Below, piece after piece: positions 1 to 9,703 of a stretch of 64,000 bases of DNA. Source of the stretch: Amygdalobacter indicium. GTDB taxonomy: Bacteria > Bacillota > Clostridia > Saccharofermentanales > Fastidiosipilaceae. Within the stretch, counting starts at the first letter, position 1. Every line of letters starts with the position of its first letter. Under the pieces are notes generated by a model, which saw only the letters and a program-made list of their open reading frames with translations, did not search any database and was not told the DNA's origin. Made by a program: the position numbers and the translations under genes. The DNA lies in NCBI RefSeq assembly GCF_029101545.1, contig NZ_CP118866.1, positions 124,001 through 188,000 on the forward strand, in the 5' to 3' direction.

Positions 1-28
1 TGACCACTTGGAGTTATAAGGAGAAATT

Positions 29-1813
29 ATGGCAAAGAAAGTAAGTCAAGGTAAGATCCTCAAAGTTTCCGGACCGCTGGTTGTCGCTTCCGGCATGCGT
101 GATGCGGAAATGTTCGATGTGGTTGAGGTATCCGATAAAAAATTAATTGGTGAGGTCATTGAAATTCACGGAGATTTGGCTTCTATTCAGGTTTACGAAG
201 AGACAGCCGGCTTGGGACCGGGCGAACCTGTCGTTTCTACCAGTTATCCTTTGGCCTGTGATTTGGCCCCGGGCTTGATGGGTAATATGTTCGACGGTAT
301 TCAAAGACCGCTTGAAGTTATGCACCAAAAGTTCGGCAATAATATCCGTCGCGGTGTTAAAGTTGATAAATTGGATCGGGAAAAGAAGTGGCCTTTCACG
401 CCGTTGGTAAAAGCGGGAGATAAATTGCAAGCCGGTGATCCTATCGGTGTAGTGCAGGAAACTTCATTAATTAAGCACTATATTATGGTGCCGCCGACAA
501 TTAAAGGCAGTTTGTTGCTTAAGCAGATTGTCCCGGCCGGTGAATATACAATTGTGGAAGATTTGGCCACTGTCAGCGATGAGAATAATACGGAACAGCA
601 GATTCAGATGCTGCAACGCTGGCCGGTGCGTAGACCGCGTCCTTATGCGCAGAAGTTGGCTCCGGCAGAACCTTTAATTACAGGTCAGAGAGTTATCGAC
701 GCTTTCTTCCCGATTACTAAAGGCGGTACAGCTGCTATCCCCGGACCTTTCGGTTCCGGTAAAACCGTGACGCAGCACCAGTTGGCCAAGTGGGCGGCGA
801 GCGATGTTGTTGTCTATATCGGTTGCGGTGAGCGCGGTAACGAGATGACGGATGTTTTGAACGAGTTCCCGGAATTGGTTGACCCGAAGACAGGCAAAAG
901 TTTGATGGAACGGACAATATTGATTGCCAATACTTCCGATATGCCGGTGGCTGCGCGTGAAGCTTCTATTTATACCGGTATTACCATCGCCGAGTATTAT
1001 CGTGACATGGGCTATTCCGTATCTATTATGGCCGACTCGACATCCCGTTGGGCTGAGGCTTTGCGTGAAATGTCCGGTCGTTTGGAAGAAATGCCGGGTG
1101 AAGAAGGCTATCCTGCTTACTTAGGTTCCCGTCTGGCTCAGTTCTATGAGCGTGCCGGTATGGTCAAATGCTTGGGCAGTAAGGAGAAAGAGGGCGTTCT
1201 GACGGCTATCGGCGCTGTATCTCCTCCGGGCGGCGATATGTCCGATCCTGTTGTGCAGGCGACATTGCGTATTGTTAAAGTTTTCTGGCGCTTGGATTCA
1301 GCTTTGGCGTACAGACGGCATTTCCCGGCTATCAACTGGTTGCAGTCTTATTCTTTGTATGATGCCAAAGTTTTGGGTTGGATGGACGAAAATGTTGCCG
1401 GTGCCTGGTCGGCTAACAGACGTTTGGCCATGCAGCTGTTGCAGGATGAAGCCAAGTTGGAAGAAATTGTTAAATTGGTCGGTGCCGATTCTTTGCCTTT
1501 GAGCGATCAGTACAAGATGCAGATTTGCCGGATGATAAGAGAAGACTTCCTGCATCAGAACTCATTCGATGAAGTTGATACCTATACTTCGCTGACCAAA
1601 CAATTCTATATGTTGGATTTGATTATCAGCCTGTACAAAGAGGGATTGGAGGCTCTGAAACGCGGTGTTGATTTGAAGAGCTTACAGAATTTGCCGGAAG
1701 TAGAGCCTATCGGTCGTTTCAAATTCATCAAAGAAGATGAAATTAAAGAAGCTTACAGCAAGCTGAAAGAGGAGCTTAAACAAAGTATCGCCTCTTTGCA
1801 CAGCAAGTATTAA
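29..1813 (+). CDS. ntpA: V-type ATP synthase catalytic subunit A
   Basis: Catalytic (nucleotide-hydrolysing) subunit of the peripheral V1 head of a bacterial/archaeal-type V-ATPase, coupling ATP to H+ or Na+ movement across the membrane. The 594-residue length matches the family. Seen: Walker A GPFGSGKT near residues 237-244, the Walker B/ADSTSRWAEALRE segment near 335, and the extra insertion before the P-loop that distinguishes A from B subunits. A GGAG motif (19-23) precedes the ATG. It is followed after 9 bp by the B subunit and then D, the usual ntp operon order. Upstream operon genes lie outside the window. Whether the ion is Na+ or H+ cannot be told here because the membrane rotor is not present. 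Confidence 0.97.
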   Translation: MAKKVSQGKILKVSGPLVVASGMRDAEMFDVVEVSDKKLIGEVIEIHGDLASIQVYEETAGLGPGEPVVSTSYPLACDLAPGLMGNMFDGIQRPLEVMHQKFGNNIRRGVKVDKLDREKKWPFTPLVKAGDKLQAGDPIGVVQETSLIKHYIMVPPTIKGSLLLKQIVPAGEYTIVEDLATVSDENNTEQQIQMLQRWPVRRPRPYAQKLAPAEPLITGQRVIDAFFPITKGGTAAIPGPFGSGKTVTQHQLAKWAASDVVVYIGCGERGNEMTDVLNEFPELVDPKTGKSLMERTILIANTSDMPVAAREASIYTGITIAEYYRDMGYSVSIMADSTSRWAEALREMSGRLEEMPGEEGYPAYLGSRLAQFYERAGMVKCLGSKEKEGVLTAIGAVSPPGGDMSDPVVQATLRIVKVFWRLDSALAYRRHFPAINWLQSYSLYDAKVLGWMDENVAGAWSANRRLAMQLLQDEAKLEEIVKLVGADSLPLSDQYKMQICRMIREDFLHQNSFDEVDTYTSLTKQFYMLDLIISLYKEGLEALKRGVDLKSLQNLPEVEPIGRFKFIKEDEIKEAYSKLKEELKQSIASLHSKY

Positions 1814-1822
1814 GGAGAAATT

Positions 1823-3202
1823 ATGGCTAAAGATTATCGCACAATTGCAGAGGTTGCCGGTCCTTTAATGTTGGTTAAAGGCGTTTCCGGTGTAAAGTAT
1901 GATGAATTAGGTGAAATTAAGTTAGCTAATGGTGAAATTCGCCGTTGCCGTGTTTTGGAAATTAACGGTGAAAATGCCTTGGTACAGCTGTTTGAAAGTG
2001 CTATCGGTCTGAATATTGAAGACAGCCAGGTCCGTTTCCTGGGCCACGGTCAACAATTGGGCGTGTCGCGCGATATGTTGGGACGTGTCTTCAACGGTTC
2101 AGGTCAGGCTATTGATAATATTCCGGAACCTGTGCCGGAAAAAATGTTGGATATTAACGGCAGCCCGATGAATCCGGCAGCGCGTGATTATCCGAACGAG
2201 TTTATTCAGACCGGGGTTTCAGCTATTGACGGTTTGAATACCTTGGTCAGAGGGCAGAAGTTGCCTATTTTCTCAGCTTCCGGCTTGCCGCATGCCGCAT
2301 TGGCCGCGCAAATTGCCAGACAGGCGAAAGTTTTGGGTAAAGATGAGCAGTTTGCCGTTGTTTTCGCCGCCATGGGTATTACTTTTGAAGAGGCCGATTT
2401 CTTTATTTCCGATTTTAAGAAAACGGGCGCAATCGAAAGAACGGTTTTGTTCCTGAATTTGGCGGATCAACCGGCTATCGAACGTATTTCTACCCCGCGT
2501 TTGGCTTTAACTACGGCGGAATATTTGGCTTTCGACTTGGGAATGCAGGTTTTGGTTATTATGACCGATATGACTTATTATGCTGATGCTTTGCGTGAAG
2601 TTTCGGCAGCCCGTAAGGAAGTTCCGGGACGTAGAGGTTACCCCGGTTATCTGTATACGGACTTGGCGAGTTTGTATGAACGTGCCGGTCGTTTGCGTGG
2701 CAATAAAGGTTCAATTACGATGATGCCGATTTTGACGATGCCTGATGATGATAAAACTCACCCGGTGCCCGACTTAACAGGTTACATTACCGAGGGTCAG
2801 ATTATTCTTGATCGTGCTCTTTATAATTCCAATATTACCCCGCCGATTGATGTTTTGCCCTCACTGTCCCGTTTGAAAGATAAAGGTATCGGTAAAGGCA
2901 AGACCAGAGAAGATCATGCAGATACTATGAACCAATTGTTTGCCGCTTATTCCCGCGGTAAGGAAGCTTTGGAATTGGCTACTATTCTGGGTGAAAGCGC
3001 TTTGTCCGACACTGATAAACTGTTTGCCAAGTTCTCGCAGGAATTTGAGCAGAAATATCTGAATCAGGGTAATACAACGGATCGGAGCATCGAAGAAACT
3101 TTGAATATCGGTTGGGAATTATTGAGTATTCTGCCGAAAGAAGAGTTGAAACGTGTGCACCAGGAATACATTGATAAGTACTATAAGGAAAAAGCGGAAT
3201 AA
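1823..3202 (+). CDS. ntpB: V-type ATP synthase non-catalytic subunit B
   Basis: Non-catalytic subunit alternating with A in the V1 hexamer. 459 residues, normal length. The P-loop position reads SASGLPHAALA (about residue 151), the degenerate form typical of B subunits, and the PGRRGYPGYLYTDLA segment near residue 272 is characteristic. AAGGAG lies directly after the ntpA stop (1812-1817), so the two are translated from one message. Confidence 0.97.
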   Translation: MAKDYRTIAEVAGPLMLVKGVSGVKYDELGEIKLANGEIRRCRVLEINGENALVQLFESAIGLNIEDSQVRFLGHGQQLGVSRDMLGRVFNGSGQAIDNIPEPVPEKMLDINGSPMNPAARDYPNEFIQTGVSAIDGLNTLVRGQKLPIFSASGLPHAALAAQIARQAKVLGKDEQFAVVFAAMGITFEEADFFISDFKKTGAIERTVLFLNLADQPAIERISTPRLALTTAEYLAFDLGMQVLVIMTDMTYYADALREVSAARKEVPGRRGYPGYLYTDLASLYERAGRLRGNKGSITMMPILTMPDDDKTHPVPDLTGYITEGQIILDRALYNSNITPPIDVLPSLSRLKDKGIGKGKTREDHADTMNQLFAAYSRGKEALELATILGESALSDTDKLFAKFSQEFEQKYLNQGNTTDRSIEETLNIGWELLSILPKEELKRVHQEYIDKYYKEKAE

Positions 3203-3219
3203 TTTGAAAAGGAGCGCAT

Positions 3220-3900
3220 ATGGCGAGAAAAAGAGTTAGTCCCAATCGCATGGAGCTGATGAAGCTGAAACGACAGCTTATGACCGCCTGTAAAGGTCAT
3301 AGTATGCTGAAAGACAAGCGAGACGGCTTAATGAAGAATTTTTTGGCATTGGTTGATGAAACTTTAGCTTTGCGCAAAGCGACAGACAGTTTGCTCGCTC
3401 AGGCTACTTCCGCTATGGGTTTGGCTCGAGCTACAATGGGAGCTAAGCAATTACAGGAAGCAAGTTTGCAGAAAGGTTCCAAGTTGCAGTTTAATGTCAG
3501 CGTCAAGCGGATTATGGCCGTTGAAACGCCGGTTTTTGAGCCTTTGGTGAGTTTGGAAACTACCGTCAGCGGGCGGCAGTTGCCTTATAGCTTGGCCGGG
3601 ACAAGCAGCGAGTTGGATGACGCCGTTAATAAGTTGGCGGAGGCTTTGCCTTCGATGATTAAGTTGGCGGAAAAGGAAAAGAGCCTGGAATTAATGGCCG
3701 CTGAAATCGAGCGTACGCGCCGGCGGGTTAATTCTTTGGAACACGTGATGATTCCTGAATTGCAGGCGATGATTAAAGAAATTCAAAGTAAGCTTTCTGA
3801 AAATGAGTTGGCGAATCAGACCCGCTTGATGAAGGTTAAAGATATGATTGTCGAAGCTGCAATTAGGCAGCAAAGAGCGCAAATGCAAGAATCGGAGTAA
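3220..3900 (+). CDS. ntpD: V-type ATP synthase central stalk subunit D
   Basis: Central shaft of the V1 rotor. 226 residues. The N-terminal PNRMELMKLKRQL segment and the C-terminal long helix ending RRVNSLEHVMIPEL are family hallmarks, and both ends are predicted coiled coil around a short globular middle. AAAGGAG precedes ATG; 17 bp separate it from ntpB. A strong terminator follows, so D is the last gene of this operon. Confidence 0.96.
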   Translation: MARKRVSPNRMELMKLKRQLMTACKGHSMLKDKRDGLMKNFLALVDETLALRKATDSLLAQATSAMGLARATMGAKQLQEASLQKGSKLQFNVSVKRIMAVETPVFEPLVSLETTVSGRQLPYSLAGTSSELDDAVNKLAEALPSMIKLAEKEKSLELMAAEIERTRRRVNSLEHVMIPELQAMIKEIQSKLSENELANQTRLMKVKDMIVEAAIRQQRAQMQESE

Positions 3901-3922
3901 GTTCGATTGTTATGATTTGTTC

Positions 3923-3960
3923 AAGTCGCCGAACGGCTTTACTGTTTCGGCGACTTTTTT
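3923..3960 (+). terminator. Terminator of the V-ATPase operon
   Basis: Perfect 11-bp inverted repeat (AAGTCGCCGAA at 3923-3933 and its complement at 3946-3956) followed by a run of six T. Confidence 0.9.
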
Positions 3961-3986
3961 GTTGTTCGGCACCGGATAGAAATTCA

Positions 3987-4015
3987 TTGTAAATAAAATA
4001 TAGTAGTGATATAAT
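3987..4015 (+). promoter_or_regulatory. Promoter for the ABC exporter pair
   Basis: TTGTAA at 3987-3992, 17-bp spacer, TATAAT at 4010-4015, about 60 bp before the ABC ATPase start. Good sigma-A match. Confidence 0.65.
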
Positions 4016-4074
4016 CCTGATATCAGCTGCAAAGAAGGCGATAAAAAAGGAAAAACCGTACAAGGAGATAGATT

Positions 4075-4821
4075 ATGATTGAAATTAAAGATGTTTGTAA
4101 GTCTTACGACGGCAAGAAACTCGCAAACGACCATTTGAATTTGGAAATCAGAGATGGGGAGATTCTGGGACTTTTGGGACCTAACGGTGCCGGTAAAAGC
4201 ACTTTATTAAAAGGGATTGTCGGCATTTTATCACCCGACCGGGGACAGATTACAATTAACGGCAAGACTTTAGCGCATGATAAAGAAAATTATAAAAGAG
4301 AGTTTGCCTATGTCAGCGATAATCCGGACAATTTGTTACGTTTAACCGGTTATGAGTTTTTGCGCTTCATTGCCGATGTTTATGAAGTCCCGGAAAATAT
4401 CCGCTTAGCGCGAGTGACGGAGTTGGCCGGAGATTTCGGGATCTTGGACAAATTGAATGAACAAATCAATTCTTTCTCTCACGGTATGCGCCAGAAATTA
4501 ATGGTTATCGGAGCTTTGTTGGTTGACCCGAATGTTTGGATTCTGGATGAACCGCTGGTCGGATTGGATCCCAAAGCGGCGGCAACGATGAAACAGAAAA
4601 TGCGGGCGCATGCGGATAAAGGCCATATCGTTCTGTTTTCGACCCATGTCTTGGAAGTGGCGGAAAAACTTGTTGACCGTATTTGTGTTATTAATCAAGG
4701 TAAAATCGCATTTGTCGGTACGGTAGAAGAATTAAGAGAAAAATTAAACAACAACGCTTCCTTGGAAGACTTGTTCTTAGAATTAACAGATCCTGATGAA
4801 GCCGATGCTGTGAAAGCTTGA
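4075..4821 (+). CDS. ABC transporter ATP-binding protein (ABC-2 type exporter)
   Basis: ATPase of an ABC-2 type exporter. 248 residues with Walker A GPNGAGKST (about 35-43), a signature reading SHGMRQK instead of LSGGQ, Walker B WILDEPLVGLD and the switch-histidine segment STHVLE. AAGGAGATAG precedes the ATG. The next gene, a polytopic membrane protein, starts 10 bp downstream and must be its permease partner. Substrate unknown; the non-canonical signature is common in the bacitracin/lantibiotic-immunity-like and YtrB-like branch, but that assignment is inference. Confidence 0.9.
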   Translation: MIEIKDVCKSYDGKKLANDHLNLEIRDGEILGLLGPNGAGKSTLLKGIVGILSPDRGQITINGKTLAHDKENYKREFAYVSDNPDNLLRLTGYEFLRFIADVYEVPENIRLARVTELAGDFGILDKLNEQINSFSHGMRQKLMVIGALLVDPNVWILDEPLVGLDPKAAATMKQKMRAHADKGHIVLFSTHVLEVAEKLVDRICVINQGKIAFVGTVEELREKLNNNASLEDLFLELTDPDEADAVKA

Positions 4822-4831
4822 GGTGCGACTT

Positions 4832-6658
4832 ATGCTGAAAAAATTAAAAAAACGCAGTCCCTTTTTCGCCTTGTTGAAGACGATGCACGGCGGTGAAATG
4901 AACGCCATGTTAGCGCAATCTATGGAGAAAAAGAGCAAAATAAGTCTATTCAAGCATAATTTGAATATCTCGCCGAGCGTGAAACGTCTGGCCCGCAGTG
5001 TGTTTTCTAAAGTCATCTCGCTGGCCTTTATCTTTTTTCTCGCATACATGGGATATAATGCTAAAATTGATTATCCGACACTGATAAACATGGCCGGATT
5101 CAGCATTCTATTCTTTACGATTTTATTCAGCTTCATGTACTCGATTTCCAGCCTTTTTATGAGCAAAGATATTCTTTTCTATGCAACTTTGCCGCTGCCA
5201 TCGAGGACGTTGACCATGGGCAAAATCCTTGATTATCTGTACAGTAATTGCGTGTTGATGGACGGTTGCGTCATTTTGCCGACAGCTTTAGCCTGCGCTT
5301 ATAAGTTGGGCCTGAATGCCATGGCCAAAGTCGGAATTTATATCGTTTTAGCGTCGCTTTCCAGTAAAATGCTGCTTTTATTGCTGATGTTACTTCTGGT
5401 CGGGCGAGTTAAACTTTTCAAAAACAAGGATCGCTTCCTTAAAGTTGTTAATATATTTTATATGTTTGTGGCTATTTCTTTAGGCGTGTTGGGCAATGTT
5501 ATGGGTAGTAACGCCGGCTCGCTGGGAAATGTTATGCAAAAGATCGCTACTCATAAAGGCCTCTCGCCTTGGACTGTCGTTAAAGACCTTTTCCTGTGGC
5601 CGAATATTTTCTTAGAAGGAATTTTAGCTGATAATAATCTACGTTCCTATGCTTCTTTACTGTTTTCTTTAATTTTAGTAGCTCTCGGTACATCTTTGGT
5701 ATTGCTGTATGCTAATAAGAAATATTTAGTATTAATAAGTTGTCTGAACGGCTCGGCCGGCACCGGCGCCAAACGTCTGAATCGGACCCAGGCGGCCAAA
5801 GCTTTAGCGCCGTTATCGGTATATAAAAGTTATCGGAAAATCGATTATTTTCTGCTGAAGCGCAATCCGCAATTGTACACTTATTTCCTGCTTACGCCGA
5901 TTCTAATGCCGGTTTATATTCTGGCATGCATAGTTATAGGTGGATTCTTCAAAGTCGGCGGCAGCAAAGTGCTTGAGATGTTGCAAAACAGCAGTATCTA
6001 TTTGGAAGCATTGCGCAATTTCATGCGTACGCTTCATTGGGATTCCATGGCTAATTATCCGGTTGCCTTTGTCCTGACTATTGTTCTGGTTTTCCTGTTC
6101 TGGTCGGATACGGCGACGGCGAACCAATTTATGCGGGACGGTAAAGATTTCAGATTTTATCAAAGTTTACCGTTGCCGCTTACAACCTATATAGCCGTAA
6201 AATATCAGTTCGCTTTGAAACACGGCAGTTCGGTATTTGTTGTCGCTTTCATGCTGCTTTTAATATTATTGCTGACAATTTTCGCATCTTTGCCGGTGCT
6301 TACGGCGGTCATGCTGATTTGCCTGATTGTAGGTTTGTATGTCACATTTATACAATTGAGTCTGTTTTTCAGTATTATAAGGGTCAACTTCGATTTTGAT
6401 ATTGAAACGGATTTGGTGCGTAAGTTGAAAGGCTTCATGCCCATGCTGAATAACATTGTTACGGAATTGCTTATACTTGCCGTTCCGGCGCTGGCGGTGT
6501 TCCTTAATTTCGGCAAAAGCTTAGGATTCGATGCTGCCGCTTCCGGGCTGACAAAGTGCTATTTACCTGCGATTTTCGCTGTGTATTATCTCGTGACAGC
6601 TTTGGCTACAGCTGCGCTCCTGTTCGGTTGCGGTGCTAAATTGTTGCAAAAGAAATAA
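4832..6658 (+). CDS. ABC exporter membrane subunit
   Basis: Large polytopic permease (608 residues from the chosen ATG) with about a dozen hydrophobic segments in two groups separated by a hydrophilic loop. The start at 4832 is preferred over GTG 4823 because AGGTG at 4821-4825 then sits six bases upstream. Translationally linked to the ATPase before it. It resembles the long DUF-type exporters of Clostridia that carry both transmembrane halves in one chain. Substrate unknown. A terminator follows. Confidence 0.8.
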   Translation: MLKKLKKRSPFFALLKTMHGGEMNAMLAQSMEKKSKISLFKHNLNISPSVKRLARSVFSKVISLAFIFFLAYMGYNAKIDYPTLINMAGFSILFFTILFSFMYSISSLFMSKDILFYATLPLPSRTLTMGKILDYLYSNCVLMDGCVILPTALACAYKLGLNAMAKVGIYIVLASLSSKMLLLLLMLLLVGRVKLFKNKDRFLKVVNIFYMFVAISLGVLGNVMGSNAGSLGNVMQKIATHKGLSPWTVVKDLFLWPNIFLEGILADNNLRSYASLLFSLILVALGTSLVLLYANKKYLVLISCLNGSAGTGAKRLNRTQAAKALAPLSVYKSYRKIDYFLLKRNPQLYTYFLLTPILMPVYILACIVIGGFFKVGGSKVLEMLQNSSIYLEALRNFMRTLHWDSMANYPVAFVLTIVLVFLFWSDTATANQFMRDGKDFRFYQSLPLPLTTYIAVKYQFALKHGSSVFVVAFMLLLILLLTIFASLPVLTAVMLICLIVGLYVTFIQLSLFFSIIRVNFDFDIETDLVRKLKGFMPMLNNIVTELLILAVPALAVFLNFGKSLGFDAAASGLTKCYLPAIFAVYYLVTALATAALLFGCGAKLLQKK

Positions 6659-6679
6659 TTCTTACTTCCGCATCTGTTG

Positions 6680-6718
6680 ATCCGCTTGTTGCGTTTACTC
6701 GGAACAGGCGGATTTTTT
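6680..6718 (+). terminator. Terminator shared between converging genes
   Basis: ATCCGCTTGTT (6680-6690) pairs with AACAGGCGGAT (6703-6713) with one G-T pair and is followed by T6. It ends the ABC exporter transcript and overlaps the last codons of the converging tmcAL gene. Confidence 0.8.
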
Positions 6719-8152
6719 GCGCTTGGTCGCACGTTTGATCGGCGCCGGGTAGTTGTTTTGTTCCAGAGCCGCTGCATTTTGACTGAGCAAAGCGTAATAA
6801 TTGGCAGCACGATAGTCGGACGAACTTTGATAGGCAAAGTCGGCAGCGCCGGTAATATAATTTTGTTTTTGGACCAAATCGCTGAAACGCATAATTAACG
6901 GTGTGTCTATTGACTTGCTGAGATGTTTAAGCAGTGATTTCCCGGGATAGCTGCTGTATGCCAGAACACGCAAATATTGAGCGTTGCTGCACAAACGATT
7001 TAATGTCACTTTATCAGGTTCCGGCAGATTCAGCAGTTGGCGCAGAAGTTTACGCCGGCAATTGGCAACCGTTAAACCTTTGTGGCTTAAACTTTTGGCG
7101 GCAAATTCAAATGAGCCTTTTTGCGCTATTAAATCCGGTAGAATTGCGGACAGCTTGCGGTAGAAATCGGTAGTCGGCAGCAAGTTTGCAGAATCGGGGA
7201 AATCTTTGAGCAGGCCGGCGGCAGCGATGGCTAAGGACAACGACGGTTGCAGCTTTTCGCAGGTCATCAGCGTACCTTTTTGGGCCGCTTTAATTAATGT
7301 AGCCAAGCTTATAGGCGGCAGATAGTCTATCAAACTGTTAAGCAAGCGGTGAGGAGAATTTTCTGCAGCAGTAATTAATTGCCTCAAAGCATGGGCAGAT
7401 TGCAAATCAGGTCCGGTTTCTCGGGGTAAAATCCGAATTTTTGCAGCAAGAGTAGCCCCGGCCCCGGCGTCGGCGGATAAAGCTGCTTTATAATAAGCAA
7501 TAGCCAAAATATTATTCGGCTGTTGCAAGGCGTGGCGGACGGCTGTTTGCAGTTCGCCTGCTTCAAGTTCCCGCTGCGGGAAAAGCGGGGCAATATACGG
7601 CCAAAAAGTCGGAGAAAATAATAAATTGCAATTGGCTTCGGCGTAATTTATGCCGCTTTTCAGTGCTGCCTGTAAATCTGTCTGAAATTGTTTGCGTAAA
7701 ATCGACAAAGTTGCCGCAGTCGGCAGCTGATATTTCTGCATGGTGTTATTTTCCAAGTCGGTCAAGCTTGCACCGATGAGCGGTTGAAATAAATAAAAGG
7801 CGCGGGCGATTCCCTGTAACAGTTGGACCTCTTCGCATTCTGCGCCGCAGACAATATAATCGCAAAATTTCAGGGCTTGTATCAGGCTTATGGCCGTTTC
7901 GGCAAAATAATCTGCCGAACTTAAAACTCCTTGTACCGGTAATTCCAATACTAAGTCTACGCCTAAATTAACAGCTAATTTCGCCTTGGTGAATTTGTCT
8001 AAGCAGGATATTTCGCCTCTTTGGGTGAAATTGCCGGACATTAAAGCAATTATAGCTCCGCTTGCACCTACAAGACGGCGGACAGCCTTTATTTGCCTGA
8101 GATGACCGTTATGAAAAGGGTTGTATTCAACAATAAGCGCGGCAATTTTCAT
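6695..8152 (-). CDS. tmcAL: tRNA(Met) cytidine acetate ligase
   Basis: Uses acetate and ATP to make N4-acetylcytidine at the wobble base of elongator tRNA-Met. The N-terminal nucleotidyltransferase fold is shown by NPFHNGHL (residues 10-17, HxGH motif) and by MSGNFTQRGE near residue 39, both diagnostic of the YlbM/TmcAL family. 485 residues is longer than the roughly 400-residue Bacillus protein; the C-terminal tail is basic. It is a single gene converging with the ABC exporter. The C-terminal half contains many Ala/Leu/Gln stretches but is uninterrupted. Confidence 0.9.
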   Translation of the reverse strand: MKIAALIVEYNPFHNGHLRQIKAVRRLVGASGAIIALMSGNFTQRGEISCLDKFTKAKLAVNLGVDLVLELPVQGVLSSADYFAETAISLIQALKFCDYIVCGAECEEVQLLQGIARAFYLFQPLIGASLTDLENNTMQKYQLPTAATLSILRKQFQTDLQAALKSGINYAEANCNLLFSPTFWPYIAPLFPQRELEAGELQTAVRHALQQPNNILAIAYYKAALSADAGAGATLAAKIRILPRETGPDLQSAHALRQLITAAENSPHRLLNSLIDYLPPISLATLIKAAQKGTLMTCEKLQPSLSLAIAAAGLLKDFPDSANLLPTTDFYRKLSAILPDLIAQKGSFEFAAKSLSHKGLTVANCRRKLLRQLLNLPEPDKVTLNRLCSNAQYLRVLAYSSYPGKSLLKHLSKSIDTPLIMRFSDLVQKQNYITGAADFAYQSSSDYRAANYYALLSQNAAALEQNNYPAPIKRATKRKKSACSE

Positions 8153-8641
8153 TTTTACTCCAATTACATAGTATTCAGTACTGAAATATGGTTCTTAAAT
8201 CTTTTATATTATACAATCAGAACAGCGTCATCGTCTTCACGAAAATGGTCTGCAATCTTAACACCCGATTTATGCCTTAATTTTCGCAGCCTGATTAAAA
8301 AATGCAAAAAAAACAATACGCAATACGGAGCTACACAACATATAGAAATGCCGAGCGATTGGAAAGATAATATCTATATATTGCGGCTTCGTTTGAGGCA
8401 CGATAAATTCCTTTGTGAGAAAGTAAAGGGGGAAGGAAATGCAGGTGCTTTTAAGTATCTGCATTTTTATTACAGCTTCTGATCCGGAGAAAAAAGACGA
8501 GCCGACAATCGAACTATTTATCTTTTGTCAAATAAAAGGTATACTAAAAGCTGATGATTTATGCAGTTTGCGCATCCGGACGCCCGAACGCCTGCCCGGG
8601 GCAAAATGCTAAAAATGTAATTTTAGGATGAGGTGGAAAAA
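8153..8641. other. Non-coding region between tmcAL and pta
   Basis: About 490 bp between divergent genes with no convincing gene; the reading frame at 8093-8482 lacks a ribosome binding site and protein-like composition. It holds one terminator-like hairpin (8439-8468) and the upstream region of pta, with TATACT near 8537 as a possible -10 without a clear -35. Confidence 0.5.
8439..8468 (+). terminator. Terminator-like hairpin upstream of pta
   Basis: ATGCAGGT (8439-8446) pairs with ATCTGCAT (8457-8464) with one mismatch, followed by T5. No gene in front of it on this strand is recognised, so it may end a short untranslated RNA or be a relic. Confidence 0.45.
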
Positions 8642-9628
8642 ATGTCCTTTATCAATACTTTGATTGAACGTGCCGCAAAGGATCGCAAAAAAATCGTTTT
8701 GCCGGAATCAGATGATTACCGTGTCTTGGAGGCGGCAGGCAAAGTCACCAAGATGGGATTTGCCGATATTGTTTTAATCGGTAACCCTGAGAAAATCCAT
8801 AAACTCGGCAAAGACTTGGATTTGAGTAAAGTGGAAATCATCGATCCGGATAATTTTGCTCAATTACCCGAATATATTGAAGCTTTCTACGAATTACGCA
8901 AAGCTAAGGGAATGACCAAAGAAAAAGCCGCTGAATTTATGCACGATCCGCAATATTTAGCATGCATGTTGGTGAAAAAAGATGTTTGTGACGGTATGGT
9001 CTCAGGTGCGGCCCATTCTTCAGCCGATACTTTGCGTCCGGCTTTGCAAATTGTGAAGACAGCTCCGGGAACAGCTTTAGTTTCAGCATTTTTCCTGATG
9101 GTTGTGCCTAATTGTGACTTCGGCGACGGCGTTTATGTTTTTGCCGATTCCGGTTTGAATGAAATGCCCAACAGCGAGGCTTTGGCGGAAATTGCCGTTT
9201 CTTCGGCTAAGACTTATGAACAATTGACCGGTAAGCAGGCCAAAGTTGCAATGCTCTCTTATTCTACTAAAGGTTCGGCTCACAGCAGCGATACGGAGAA
9301 AGTAGTTGAAGCAACCAAGTTGGCGCAAGCGAAAGCTCCGCAATACTTAATTGACGGTGAATTGCAATTGGATGCCGCAATTGTACCGAAGGTAGCCAAT
9401 TCCAAAGCCCCCGGCAGCAAAGTTGCCGGTCAGGCCAACGTTTTGATTTTCCCGGACCTTGATGCCGGTAATATCGGTTACAAATTAACTCAACGTTTGG
9501 CCAAAGCTGAAGCTTACGGTCCTATTACCCAAGGTATCGCTAAACCTGTTAACGACTTGTCTCGCGGCTGCTCGGCCGATGACATTGTCGGTGCTGTTGC
9601 CATCACAGCTGTTCAGGCTCAGAAATAA
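8642..9628 (+). CDS. pta: Phosphate acetyltransferase
   Basis: Interconverts acetyl-CoA and acetyl phosphate; with AckA it yields ATP and acetate, central in fermenters. 328 residues, the short single-domain form of Firmicutes. Seen: KIVLPESDDYRVLEAA near the N-terminus, DGMVSGAAHSSADTLRPA (about 120-137) and the conserved C-terminal GPITQGIAKPVNDLSRG. The ATG at 8642 has GAGGTGG 6 bases upstream; a GTG at 8633 overlaps that ribosome site and is less likely. ackA follows after a terminator-like hairpin. Confidence 0.97.
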   Translation: MSFINTLIERAAKDRKKIVLPESDDYRVLEAAGKVTKMGFADIVLIGNPEKIHKLGKDLDLSKVEIIDPDNFAQLPEYIEAFYELRKAKGMTKEKAAEFMHDPQYLACMLVKKDVCDGMVSGAAHSSADTLRPALQIVKTAPGTALVSAFFLMVVPNCDFGDGVYVFADSGLNEMPNSEALAEIAVSSAKTYEQLTGKQAKVAMLSYSTKGSAHSSDTEKVVEATKLAQAKAPQYLIDGELQLDAAIVPKVANSKAPGSKVAGQANVLIFPDLDAGNIGYKLTQRLAKAEAYGPITQGIAKPVNDLSRGCSADDIVGAVAITAVQAQK

Positions 9629-9643
9629 TGATGTATTTGCCGG

Positions 9644-9675
9644 AGAAGCTGTTTCTTACAGCTTCTTCGATTTTT
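9644..9675 (+). terminator. Hairpin between pta and ackA
   Basis: AGAAGCTGT (9644-9652) pairs perfectly with ACAGCTTCT (9658-9666); a T5 run follows at 9671. It could attenuate read-through from pta into ackA. Confidence 0.7.
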
Positions 9676-9703
9676 AGCGTATTGTGAAACGAGGAAATGA
9701 ATA

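Noticed and set aside
8093..8482. 129-codon + frame between tmcAL and pta
   Set aside because: Starts inside tmcAL on the other strand, no ribosome site, unusual composition.
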